A stretch of DNA of 37,310 bases from positions 15,625 through 52,934 of the forward strand of contig DAOQAK010000026.1 in the NCBI GenBank assembly GCA_035353855.1, written 5' to 3'. The notes below the pieces were generated by a model. The model was not told the DNA's origin. It saw only the letters and a program-made list of their open reading frames with translations, and did no database searches. The position numbers and the translations under genes were made by a program. Below, piece after piece: positions 1-7,747 of this stretch; the first letter of the stretch is position 1; the number at the start of each line of letters is the position of its first letter. Source of the DNA: Bacteroidales bacterium. Lineage in GTDB: Bacteria > Bacteroidota > Bacteroidia > Bacteroidales > CG2-30-32-10.

Positions 1-310
1 CAACGTACAGTTTATTTAATTACATTTTTTAATTCAGCATTCAGAAGTGAGAAGTTAGAATTTTAATTTTATTCTTCAAATTCAGCATTCTGCATTCTGC
101 ACTCTGCACTCTTAATTTTGTTTTCTAAATTCTATAAAGTTTTACAACGTACAGTTTATTTAATTACATTTTTTAATTCAGCATTCAGAAGTGAGAAGTC
201 AGAATTTTAATTTTATTCTTCAAATTCAGCATTCAGTATTCTGAACTCTGCATTCTGCATTCTTAATTCTGCATTCTTAATTCTGCATTCTTAATTCTGC
301 ATTCTTAATT
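1..310. repeat. Direct and tandem repeats of the TTCTGCATTC type
   Basis: This gene-free edge of the window is almost wholly repetitive. Bases 1-90 recur at 145-234 with one mismatch (56 versus 200). From 255 to 310 a 14-base unit, CTGCATTCTTAATT, occurs four times exactly in tandem, and its last two bases form part of the stop codon of the next gene. A degenerate copy lies beyond that gene at about 670-752. Such AT-rich TTCTGCATTC-like strings are a common intergenic repeat type in Bacteroidota. No promoter or RNA gene was recognised here. Confidence 0.85.
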
Positions 311-662
311 ACTTTTTAGATTTTGAAGTAATAATTGATGATGTAAAAATAGAAGTTAATTCATTTGCTTCTTTTATTAAAAGATCGAGTTCGGGATTAT
401 CGGTTATATTTAAATCCTTAATGAATTCAAGCCAAAATAATGATTCGTCACTTTCTTCCTGAACAACATTTAATTTATTTATAAAATCTGCTTTTGATTT
501 TGCTCTTTTAGTTGCCCTGTGATTTGCTGCAACTGAGCTAGCAGCTTTTAAAAGTTGATACGAAATAACATCTGTTCCTTTTGATTTAGGAAGTGTTTCA
601 ATAAATTTAAAAACCCGAATTGCAAAATTTTTACTTCTTTTATAAAGGTCATCTATTGACAT
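309..662 (-). CDS. Four-helix-bundle protein (S23/IVP-like family)
   Basis: A small, wholly helical protein of 117 residues. It matches the four-helix-bundle family related to the 23S rRNA intervening-sequence proteins: an N-terminal Y-x-R-S-x-x-F helix, the central AASSVAANHRATKRAKS segment (about residues 40-57), then DFINKLNVVQEESDES leading to the W-L-E-F motif. Length is normal for the family. Its cellular role is unknown; DGR accessory proteins (Avd) share the fold, but no reverse transcriptase or template repeat is visible nearby. It is bracketed on both sides by the TTCTGCATTC-type repeats, so it may travel as a small cassette. Family assignment is firm, function is not. Confidence 0.85.
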   Translation of the reverse strand: MSIDDLYKRSKNFAIRVFKFIETLPKSKGTDVISYQLLKAASSVAANHRATKRAKSKADFINKLNVVQEESDESLFWLEFIKDLNITDNPELDLLIKEANELTSIFTSSIITSKSKK

Positions 663-664
663 AG

Positions 665-752
665 TATTATGTTTTAATTCAGAATTCAGAAGTGAGAAGT
701 TAGAATTTTAATTCGGTACTTCAAATTCTGCATTCTTAATTCTGACTTCTGC
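665..752. repeat. Degenerate copy of the left-edge repeat
   Basis: The short interval between the four-helix-bundle gene and gldH repeats the motif AGAAGTGAGAAGTTAGAATT seen near 45-64 and 188-208, followed by several TTCTGCATTC-like units. Together with the copies at 1-310 it flanks the four-helix-bundle gene on both sides. Confidence 0.75.
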
Positions 753-754
753 AT

Positions 755-1213
755 TCACTTTACTTTTTCCACTTTCAATCCAACTTCCATCAAACATACA
801 GTTGGAGTTTTAGGCATATTATTTTCAATAGTGAATTTAAATGTTCCCAAAGAATTGAATTTTATTTTTTCCATAATAGGAACATCTATATCCCAAATAT
901 CACCACCGGCATCACCTTTGAAATTTCCATTATCATCGCGTAATTGAAGTTTGTAATTTTTTGTACGTTCTTCACCTGAAGGAGTGTCCATGGTAACATT
1001 AACCAGTAATCCATCATAAGGATAATTATCAATATGCCTGACGGGAATATATACATTGTAAAATGATGACGTATCATCAATAGGAACATCGAATGTAAGT
1101 TTTTTATCCATAGTCCATTCGTAGTTATCCATCTCAATGTTTTTTTCAAAGACTTTTTTCTTCCCGCATGAGCAAAGAAGAATAATACAAAAGATGATTA
1201 TAATATTTTTCAT
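755..1213 (-). CDS. gldH: Gliding motility lipoprotein GldH
   Basis: A 152-residue lipoprotein. The signal peptide ends in a lipobox (LLCSC, Cys about residue 16). The rest has the GldH pattern: a short F-x-x-x-x-x-Y-x-W start, NYPYDGLLVNVTM-type strand, a P-S-G-E turn and the D-x-x-G-x-F-K-G-D-A-G-G-D-I segment. GldH belongs to the gliding and type IX secretion gene set of Bacteroidota, and homologues also occur in non-motile members. A T9SS substrate elsewhere in the window (21907-23229) agrees with this. Length is typical. A candidate -7 box lies just upstream at 1231-1238. Confidence 0.82.
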   Translation of the reverse strand: MKNIIIIFCIILLCSCGKKKVFEKNIEMDNYEWTMDKKLTFDVPIDDTSSFYNVYIPVRHIDNYPYDGLLVNVTMDTPSGEERTKNYKLQLRDDNGNFKGDAGGDIWDIDVPIMEKIKFNSLGTFKFTIENNMPKTPTVCLMEVGLKVEKVK

Positions 1214-1230
1214 GTGAAATTGATTTTATT

Positions 1231-1238
1231 CAAAAATA
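1231..1238 (-). promoter_or_regulatory. Candidate -7 box for gldH
   Basis: On the minus strand this reads TATTTTTG, matching the Bacteroidota -7 consensus TAnnTTTG, about 18 bases before the gldH start. No convincing -33 TTTG is seen at the expected distance, so this is a weak call. Confidence 0.35.
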
Positions 1239-1342
1239 AAGAAAATAATTATATTTGAATTGTTATTTATCTCGATTTTAAAATGAATTAAGAAATTATC
1301 CAAAATAAAATTTATGAAATAAGGATTACAATTTCGAAGAAT

Positions 1343-1446
1343 AAAGGGCTAAAGCCCTGCCAGTTGAGTGTTACTCGGTTATTTACCACGCCCTTAAGGG
1401 CGTGGTAAATAGAATTCTCGGAATCATATAGGGCTTCAGCCCTTTT
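1343..1446. repeat. REP-like palindromic element with nested hairpins
   Basis: This lies in the 381-base gap between gldH and the DUF1016 gene. Bases 1381-1410 form a perfect 30-base palindrome centred on CCTTAAGG. It is enclosed by an outer inverted repeat: 1343-1357 pairs with 1431-1445 at 14 of 15 positions. The outer arms contain GGGCTAAAGCCC-like sequence. Nested structure of this kind resembles REP/REPIN-type elements. No RAYT-type transposase is present in the window. The rest of the gap is AT-rich, with a direct-repeat copy at 1493-1560. Confidence 0.8.
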
Positions 1447-1492
1447 AAATCGTATTATTATTCAATTATAAAAATTATATTTGTAATCATAA

Positions 1493-1560
1493 TATTAACC
1501 AAAAACAAAAAATATAGAATAGAAAAATATAAATATATCTAAAACATAACGTTGCTATTG
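1493..1560 (+). repeat. Direct repeat, left copy, flanking the DUF1016 gene
   Basis: Two blocks match sequence at the right end of the DUF1016 gene. Bases 1493-1528 match 2761-2796 with one mismatch, and 1540-1560 match 2814-2834 with one mismatch; the spacer between blocks is 11 versus 17 bases. The right copy begins inside the last codons of the gene, so the left copy looks like the remains of the 3' end of a second such gene. Confidence 0.85.
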
Positions 1561-1594
1561 AATTTTAATATCCACTTGATTTATCCTTTCAGAT

Positions 1595-2785
1595 TTGAAA
1601 AAAAAAATACATAAAAATATCCCTGTAAAGAAAGATATTAACAGTATTGAAAACCTTGTTTCTAACATATTGGTTACAAATTATTTTTTCTTTCAGCAGG
1701 CTCAGAAACAGGTAAACACGGCGCTGACGATGCGCAATTTTATTATCGGGTATATTCTGACAGAGTTCGAATTGAACGGTGCAGAAAGAGCAAAGTATGG
1801 CAAGGGGTTATTTAAGGAAATCGCTCAGCGCTTGGAAAAACAAGGCTTAAAATACTTACGTGAACGACATTTATATTTATGCAAAGATTTCTATTTAGCA
1901 TATCCCGATATTTTGCGGACAGCGTCCGCAAAATATTATTTAAAGGATACGCAGAAGGTTGACATTTTGCGGACAGTGTCCGCAAAATCGAAAACCATTG
2001 AAAAATCATTGGTTTCAAAAAAACATACGATAACCTCAATAATTGATTTGGATAAACTGATCAACCGGCTTAGCTTTTCGCATATAATTGAATTGCTGAA
2101 AGCCGATAAAGGATTAAAAAGGAATTTTTATGAAACAGAGACTATAAAAAACAACTGGTCGGTAAGAGAGCTGCAGCGGGCAATGAACAGTATGCTATAT
2201 GAACGTACAGGCTTGAGTAAAAATAAAAATTCAGTTATTCAAAAAAACATAAAAAATATTTCAACCGTTCCGGAAAATGTATTTAGGAATCCTTACATTT
2301 TGGAATTTTTAAACATAGAAGAAAGGGTTGAATTTTCCGAATCGGATTTAGAACAAGCTATTTTAAACCATATTCAGAATTTTTTAATAGAACTGGGCAA
2401 AGGTTTTTGTTTTGAGTCGCGGCAAAAACGCATTACTTTCGACAATAAACATTATCGTATTGATTTAGTTTTTTACAACAGGATATTAAAATGTAATGTT
2501 CTATTCGATTTAAAAATAGGAGAATTTGAGCATGCCGATGCAGGACAAATGAATGTTTACCTGAATTACTTCAGGGAAAATGAGATGTGTGAAGGCGATA
2601 ACCCGCCAATAGGTATAATCCTGTGCGCTCATAATAATGCTAATTTAGTTAAGTATGCAACGGCAGGTTTATCGCACAAAATATTTGTAAATAAATATCT
2701 CGTAAATTTGCCAAACGAAGATGATTTAAAAAATATTATTGAAGAAGAACAAAATAAAATTATTAACCTAAAACAAAAAATATAG
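1595..2785 (+). CDS. DUF1016/YhcG-type PD-(D/E)XK nuclease-domain protein
   Basis: A 396-residue protein of the DUF1016 family. The N-terminal domain (about residues 15-215) has the family's L-T-x-R-N-x-x-I-G and Y-G-x-x-L segments and the W-S-V-R-E-L motif. The C-terminal nuclease-like domain (about 235-385) has D290 in the R-I-D-L strand and D305-L-K307, consistent with a PD-(D/E)XK core. The cellular role of the family is not settled; members are often found beside restriction systems, as here with type III genes downstream. The start is a TTG codon; no better ATG lies upstream. Unusual features are two in-frame palindromes at about residues 105-131 and direct repeats on both sides. The family call is firm; nuclease activity is inferred. 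Confidence 0.85.
   Translation: MKKKIHKNIPVKKDINSIENLVSNILVTNYFFFQQAQKQVNTALTMRNFIIGYILTEFELNGAERAKYGKGLFKEIAQRLEKQGLKYLRERHLYLCKDFYLAYPDILRTASAKYYLKDTQKVDILRTVSAKSKTIEKSLVSKKHTITSIIDLDKLINRLSFSHIIELLKADKGLKRNFYETETIKNNWSVRELQRAMNSMLYERTGLSKNKNSVIQKNIKNISTVPENVFRNPYILEFLNIEERVEFSESDLEQAILNHIQNFLIELGKGFCFESRQKRITFDNKHYRIDLVFYNRILKCNVLFDLKIGEFEHADAGQMNVYLNYFRENEMCEGDNPPIGIILCAHNNANLVKYATAGLSHKIFVNKYLVNLPNEDDLKNIIEEEQNKIINLKQKI
1908..1936. repeat. In-gene palindrome, copy 1
   Basis: A perfect hairpin inside the DUF1016 coding sequence: arms 1908-1920 and 1924-1936 (13 bp) with a three-base loop. It is read in frame as I-L-R-T-A-S-A-K. The core 25 bases recur 54 bases (18 codons) downstream. Confidence 0.9.
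1964..1988. repeat. In-gene palindrome, copy 2
   Basis: Second copy of the 25-base palindrome, with 11-bp arms 1964-1974 and 1978-1988 and a three-base loop. It differs from copy 1 by one loop base (AGT versus AGC). It is read in the same frame as I-L-R-T-V-S-A-K, so both copies preserve the reading frame. Confidence 0.9.
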
Positions 2786-2834
2786 AATAGAAAAATTGTA
2801 ATATAAAGTTATTTAAAACATAGCGTTGCTATTG
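2761..2834 (+). repeat. Direct repeat, right copy, at the end of the DUF1016 gene
   Basis: Matches 1493-1560 in two blocks, as described for the left copy. It starts within the last nine codons of the DUF1016 gene and runs to the CGTTGCTATTG motif that precedes the structured leader of mod. Confidence 0.85.
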
Positions 2835-2990
2835 TTTCTCATTAGATAAAACCGCGAATTTTATTAGAAACGGAGAAACAGTAAAGCAGACGCGCCTGAA
2901 TGGGCGTTGTCTTCTTGCTGTTTTCAGTCGTTTCGAGGCCCTCGCGGTGCCCTTCTGATGCTGGAACACATGCGGAGGTTCAACGCCCTG
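2834..2990 (+). ncRNA. Candidate structured leader or small RNA upstream of mod
   Basis: This non-coding stretch is markedly richer in GC than its surroundings and can fold. GTTTCTC at 2834-2840 pairs with GAGAAAC at 2873-2879 around an inner GATAAAA/TTTTATT stem. GGGCGTTG at 2902-2909 pairs exactly with CAACGCCC at 2981-2988, enclosing 71 bases. An open reading frame entering from TTG 2907 runs through it into mod, but its peptide has no family resemblance, so it is read as leader. No known RNA family was recognised; a remnant of a mobile element is the main alternative. Confidence 0.4.
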
Positions 2991-3053
2991 TTTATTTCTA
3001 CACACATTATGTCATTTGAACCTCGTGGCAAATATATTTTAAACGAGGAAAGC

Positions 3054-5120
3054 ATGATAGTAAATAAATTAAAAACAGATTTAACAGAAGTTTTAAATAG
3101 AGCACTTAAACGCGAACCCAACTTTGTTACTGATGATGGAGAACTTAAGAAATGGGTGGTAATAAATAAAGCACAGAATTACGATGCCGAAGTTATTGAA
3201 TTGCTTTTAGAAGAAAAAGAACTAAAAGAAAAATTCTTTATTAATGTTAAAGGAATTTTGGTTTTTAACCAAAATTTATTTGTTCAGTTTCTGGAGCAAA
3301 AAAAATATCTAAACGACAGTTATACCAAATACAAAAATAAAGTAGGCGTAACAATAAACGGAAAATATTTAAAACAATATAACGAAGTTTCGTTAGTATG
3401 GCCTTTTAAAGATTGTGTGTTGGAAGGCGGACAAAGCCGTGAGGAAGACAAACGGGAAGAAATATTTTTTAATGAAATACTTGCACAAGATGAGATTACT
3501 CAACTATTAGAACCAAAGGTTTTAACCAACGCCAAACGCTACACAGTTAAAGGCGAAAAATCTCTTGACAAATTTAACCGAAACGAAAAGGGCATTATTA
3601 CGGACAACCTAATAATAAAGGGCAATAACCTTCTTTGTTTACATTCAATAAAAAATCAATTTGCTGGTAAAATTAAATTCATTTACATAGACCCTCCATA
3701 CAACACAGGCGGTGCAGCAAACACATTTAAATATAATAACACATTTAACCATTCAACTTGGTTGACTTTTATGCAGAACCGTATTTCGGTAGCAAGACAA
3801 TTATTAGATGATAATGGTGCGATTTGTATTGCAATTGATGATGAAGAATATGCACACTTAAAAGTTTTATGCGATGATGTTTTAGGAAGAGAGAATTACA
3901 TTGGAACAATAATAGTTCAAAGTAATCCACGAGGTAGAACAATTAACTCTCATTTTGCGACTTGTCACGAATATGCTTTGTTCTATGCAAAAAAAATTAG
4001 CGATGTTGTCGTCAATAATCAAACATTGACAGATGAGCAAGAAGGAGATTTTGATAAATCAGACGATGATGGGAAATTTAGATTTTTACCATTCAGAAGA
4101 AGTGGTGGAACTTCTACTCCTGCAGAACGCCCAAATTCTGAATTTACATTATATTACTCTAAGAAAGCAAAGAACATAATTGCTGTGGGTGGCGAGATAT
4201 TAGATGATAGTTCAAGCGAATACCAACCAAAGGAAATATTGCAACTTGACAAAGATGGAGAATTAATAGGCATAGAGCCATATGATTTTCTTAAGAAAAA
4301 TATATCTGATATTATAGAAGTACTTCCAGTTGACGTTTTGGGCAAAAGAAGAGTTTGGCGGTGGTCAGACAGAAAAGCCATTTTAAATGCTGCAAAAAAT
4401 GGTGATTTTAATGTTGTGATAAGTGGAGATAAATATACCGTCCAACTTAAAGACAGAATTAAGGAAGGAAGAAAACCAAAGACTATTTGGAGTGATTCTA
4501 AGTATGATGCTTCCGCCAACGGAACAATGCTCTTGAAAAAACTATTTAATGGAGATAAGCTTTTCAGTTATCCCAAATCAATTTACACTGTAAAAGATGC
4601 CGTTGAGATTTTTACAAATTCACAAGCAAATGATATTATCCTTGATTTTTTTGGCGGTAGTGGAACAACTGCACACGCTGTTTTAGAATTAAACAAAGAA
4701 GATGATGGAAATCGTCAATTCATTATTACCGAACAGTTAGATTACATTGAGACTGTAACTTCAAAACGTATTCAAAGGATTATTGAGCAAAATAGTAATG
4801 GAGATTTTGTTTATTTAGAACTTAAAAAATATAATCAATCATTTATTGAGCAAATAGAAACAGCAAAAGATACAAAGGCATTATTAAAAATTTGGGAAGA
4901 AATGAAAGCAAAGTCATTTCTTAATTACAACGTAGATATTAAAAAACAAGAAGAACATATCGAAGAGTTTAAAGCATTATCTGTGTCTGAGCAAAAGCAA
5001 CACTTAATCGAAATATTAGATAAAAACCAATTGTATGTAAACCTGTCTTCATTGAATGATAAGGATTTTGCAATGAGCAAAGAAGAAATGAAAGTAACTA
5101 GAGATTTTTACCAACTATAA
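3054..5120 (+). CDS. mod: Type III restriction-modification methyltransferase subunit Mod
   Basis: An adenine-specific DNA methyltransferase of about 688 residues. It provides both methylation and sequence recognition for the type III enzyme, using S-adenosylmethionine. The catalytic motif D-P-P-Y-N-T is at residues 213-218, and the AdoMet-binding motif D-F-F-G-G-S-G-T-T follows at 531-539. That motif order (catalytic first) is the beta class seen in Mod proteins. The long stretch between them, about 260-520, would hold the target-recognition domain. The start chosen is ATG 3054, preceded by GAGGAAAGC; the 49 codons upstream in frame lie in the structured leader and look non-coding. It is followed 11 bases later by res, evidently an operon. 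Confidence 0.93.
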   Translation: MIVNKLKTDLTEVLNRALKREPNFVTDDGELKKWVVINKAQNYDAEVIELLLEEKELKEKFFINVKGILVFNQNLFVQFLEQKKYLNDSYTKYKNKVGVTINGKYLKQYNEVSLVWPFKDCVLEGGQSREEDKREEIFFNEILAQDEITQLLEPKVLTNAKRYTVKGEKSLDKFNRNEKGIITDNLIIKGNNLLCLHSIKNQFAGKIKFIYIDPPYNTGGAANTFKYNNTFNHSTWLTFMQNRISVARQLLDDNGAICIAIDDEEYAHLKVLCDDVLGRENYIGTIIVQSNPRGRTINSHFATCHEYALFYAKKISDVVVNNQTLTDEQEGDFDKSDDDGKFRFLPFRRSGGTSTPAERPNSEFTLYYSKKAKNIIAVGGEILDDSSSEYQPKEILQLDKDGELIGIEPYDFLKKNISDIIEVLPVDVLGKRRVWRWSDRKAILNAAKNGDFNVVISGDKYTVQLKDRIKEGRKPKTIWSDSKYDASANGTMLLKKLFNGDKLFSYPKSIYTVKDAVEIFTNSQANDIILDFFGGSGTTAHAVLELNKEDDGNRQFIITEQLDYIETVTSKRIQRIIEQNSNGDFVYLELKKYNQSFIEQIETAKDTKALLKIWEEMKAKSFLNYNVDIKKQEEHIEEFKALSVSEQKQHLIEILDKNQLYVNLSSLNDKDFAMSKEEMKVTRDFYQL

Positions 5121-5131
5121 ATAAATACACT

Positions 5132-7684
5132 ATGAGTTTTTTGCATGATACATTTGATAACCCATTTGGTAAAAAAGAAATTTCTAGAGTTTTCTTACCT
5201 AATTATATTTCTGATAATCTTAGATCGGGCTATGGACAAAGACTTTATCAAATAGAAGCGTTCAAACGATTTATTTATTTGAATAATGAAGATTTTGAAG
5301 GGAAACCCCCAAAGCCGTTTCATTTATTATTCAATATGGCAACAGGAAGTGGAAAAACACTTATAATGGCGGGTTTGATATTGTATTTGTATGAAAAAGG
5401 TTATCGTAATTTTTTGTTTTTTGTAAATTCAAACAACATAATAAAAAAAACAAAAGATAATTTTTTAAATCCAACTGCTACTAAATATTTGTTCAATGAA
5501 AAAATAGTAATCGACGGGCAAGAAGTATATATAAAGGAAACCGACACTTTTGAAAGTGCTGATGATAAAAATATCAATATAATTTTTACCACAATTCAGC
5601 AGTTACATATTGACCTGAACAACACTAAGGAAAATAGTGTTACCTATGAAGATTTTAAGGATAAGAAAATAGTGCTTATTGCCGATGAAGCTCATCATTT
5701 AAATTCAGCAACAAAAAGTAATGGAGATTTATTTGGTAGTTGGGAAGGAACAGTTTTAGAAATACTGAGTCAGGATTTTGATAATTTACTTTTAGAGTTT
5801 ACGGCTACATTAGATTATGATAGTCGCGAGATTGTCAATAAATATCAAGACAAGGTAATATTTAAATACGATCTTGCACAGTTCAGGATTGATAAGTATT
5901 CAAAAGAAATAAACCTTATCAGGTCGCTGTATAATGAGAAAGAAAGAATCATACAAGCTTTAATATTGAATTTATATCGTCAGGAATTAGCAACAGCAAA
6001 CAATATTAACTTAAAGCCGGTAATATTATTTAAGGCTAAGAAAACAATAAAAGAATCGGAACAAAACAAAGCAAACTTTCATAAACTAATTGATGAATTT
6101 TCATCAGATATGGTTGATCAAATAAGAGTTACATCAACCGTTGATATTGTTCAAAAGGCTTATGCGTTTTTTGATTCGAAAAACATTACATCATCAGAAA
6201 TTGCAAAAAGAATAAAATTTGATTTCAAAGTAGAAAATTGTATTAGTGCAAATAACGATGAAGAAGCAGAATTAAATCAAATCAGATTAAATACATTAGA
6301 AGATGAGAATAATCCAATCAGAGCCGTTTTTGCAGTTCAAAAACTTAATGAAGGTTGGGATGTTTTAAACCTTTTTGATATTGTGCGTTTATATGATACC
6401 AGAGATGGAAAAGATGGAAAGATAGGAACTACAACACTTTCAGAAGCACAATTAATTGGTAGAGGTGCAAGATATTTTCCTTTTGCATTAGAAAAAGGGC
6501 AGGACAAATTCACTCGTAAATATGATGATGAACCGGCTAATGATTTAAAAATATTGGAAGAACTATATTATCATACTAAAGAAGATAGCCGATATATTTC
6601 TGAACTAAAGAAAGCCCTTATTGAATCAGGTATTTATGAGGATGATGATAAGCTGGTAACAAAACAACTTATTTTAAAATTAGATTTTAAACAAACTGAC
6701 TTTTACAAAACTGGACAAGTCGTTTTTAATAAGCGAAAAGAAAAAAGCTATGATAATGTAAAATCATTCGCCGATTTAGGTGTTTCAAAAAGAAACATTA
6801 CTTATACATTATCTTCAGGAATAGGGAAAATGACAAGAGTATTCAAATCAGAAGAAGAAACAGCAAAAGAACTAATTGAAAATATAGATATTAAACTTTC
6901 TGAAATACCAACTCACATTATTAGATATGCCCTTACTCAAAATCCATTTTTCTATTTTGGTAATTTAGAAAAGTATTTCCCTAATGTTGGTTCTCTTTCG
7001 AATTTCATTGTAAATAATGACTATTTGGGTAATTTGGAAATTACATTTAGTGGTACAAAAACGAGACTGAAAGAAATTACAAATTCAGATTTTTTAATTG
7101 CTACTCAAAGTTTATTACAAATCATTGAAATGGAAATTAAATCAAATCTGACAGTTTACGAAGGTTCAGACTACATTAAGGATTACATCCATAATGTTTT
7201 TATTGACAAACCAATTAAAGTTTATAAAGACAGCGAAAGATCTGATGGACAGGAAGCGCTTGTAGCAAAAGAACCATGGTATGTTTATAATGCTAATTAT
7301 GGTACTAGCGAAGAAAAAGCATTTGTTTCAATGTTTGCAAAACGGTTTAAAAGCTTAAATGAAAAATTCAAAAATATTTATTTGATTCGTAATGAAAGAG
7401 AGATTAAAATTTTTGACAACAATGGTAGAGCTTTTGAACCAGACTTTATTTTATTCTGCAAACAAAAAGAAGGAGATGAGCTGACTTATCAGGTTTTTAT
7501 TGAACCTAAAGGAAATCACTTAATAGGTTTTGATAAATGGAAAGAAGATTTTTTAAAAGAAATCAGGAAAGAATCAAAAACAATAAAAATACATACTGAT
7601 AAATATATTATTACAGGTGTCCCATTTTATAATAATGATAATGAAAATGAGTTTAAGAAAACATTAGAAGAAACTCTTTTATAA
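5132..7684 (+). CDS. res: Type III restriction enzyme subunit Res
   Basis: The 850-residue restriction subunit, an ATP-dependent superfamily 2 helicase-translocase fused to a nuclease. The Walker A motif M-A-T-G-S-G-K-T is at residues 69-76 and the Walker B box D-E-A-H at 185-188. A further helicase motif, A-Q-L-I-G-R-G-A-R, lies near 440-450. The C-terminal PD-(D/E)XK nuclease has P-D771 and E791-P-K793. It would form the cleavage complex with Mod. The length is at the short end for Res proteins but all core motifs are intact. It ends 44 bases before a convergent gene, with a hairpin between them. Confidence 0.93.
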   Translation: MSFLHDTFDNPFGKKEISRVFLPNYISDNLRSGYGQRLYQIEAFKRFIYLNNEDFEGKPPKPFHLLFNMATGSGKTLIMAGLILYLYEKGYRNFLFFVNSNNIIKKTKDNFLNPTATKYLFNEKIVIDGQEVYIKETDTFESADDKNINIIFTTIQQLHIDLNNTKENSVTYEDFKDKKIVLIADEAHHLNSATKSNGDLFGSWEGTVLEILSQDFDNLLLEFTATLDYDSREIVNKYQDKVIFKYDLAQFRIDKYSKEINLIRSLYNEKERIIQALILNLYRQELATANNINLKPVILFKAKKTIKESEQNKANFHKLIDEFSSDMVDQIRVTSTVDIVQKAYAFFDSKNITSSEIAKRIKFDFKVENCISANNDEEAELNQIRLNTLEDENNPIRAVFAVQKLNEGWDVLNLFDIVRLYDTRDGKDGKIGTTTLSEAQLIGRGARYFPFALEKGQDKFTRKYDDEPANDLKILEELYYHTKEDSRYISELKKALIESGIYEDDDKLVTKQLILKLDFKQTDFYKTGQVVFNKRKEKSYDNVKSFADLGVSKRNITYTLSSGIGKMTRVFKSEEETAKELIENIDIKLSEIPTHIIRYALTQNPFFYFGNLEKYFPNVGSLSNFIVNNDYLGNLEITFSGTKTRLKEITNSDFLIATQSLLQIIEMEIKSNLTVYEGSDYIKDYIHNVFIDKPIKVYKDSERSDGQEALVAKEPWYVYNANYGTSEEKAFVSMFAKRFKSLNEKFKNIYLIRNEREIKIFDNNGRAFEPDFILFCKQKEGDELTYQVFIEPKGNHLIGFDKWKEDFLKEIRKESKTIKIHTDKYIITGVPFYNNDNENEFKKTLEETLL

Positions 7685-7714
7685 ATTGTCTGAGCATAGC
7701 AGTCGCTGCCATTT

Positions 7715-7747
7715 AGACTTTCCAAGTTTCAAAAACTTGGAAAGTCT
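7715..7747. terminator. Hairpin between convergent genes, overlapping a stop codon
   Basis: A 15-bp perfect stem: 7715-7729 pairs with 7733-7747 around a three-base loop. It lies 30 bases after res and includes the last codons and stop (7729-7731) of the convergent minus-strand gene. No long T tract follows on either strand. It could act as a bidirectional terminator, or be a copy of an interspersed palindromic repeat that became part of the coding end. Confidence 0.6.

Noticed and set aside
255..310. Possible CRISPR array
   Set aside because: The four 14-base units are directly adjacent with no spacers, and no cas genes are present; this is a simple tandem repeat.
309..662. Part of a diversity-generating retroelement (Avd-like fold)
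   Set aside because: No reverse transcriptase, template or variable repeat is seen in the window; only the shared four-helix fold supports it.
2907..3053. N-terminal extension of Mod from a TTG at 2907
   Set aside because: The 49 residues have no family resemblance and lie over paired, GC-richer leader sequence; ATG 3054 with GAGGAAAGC ahead fits better.
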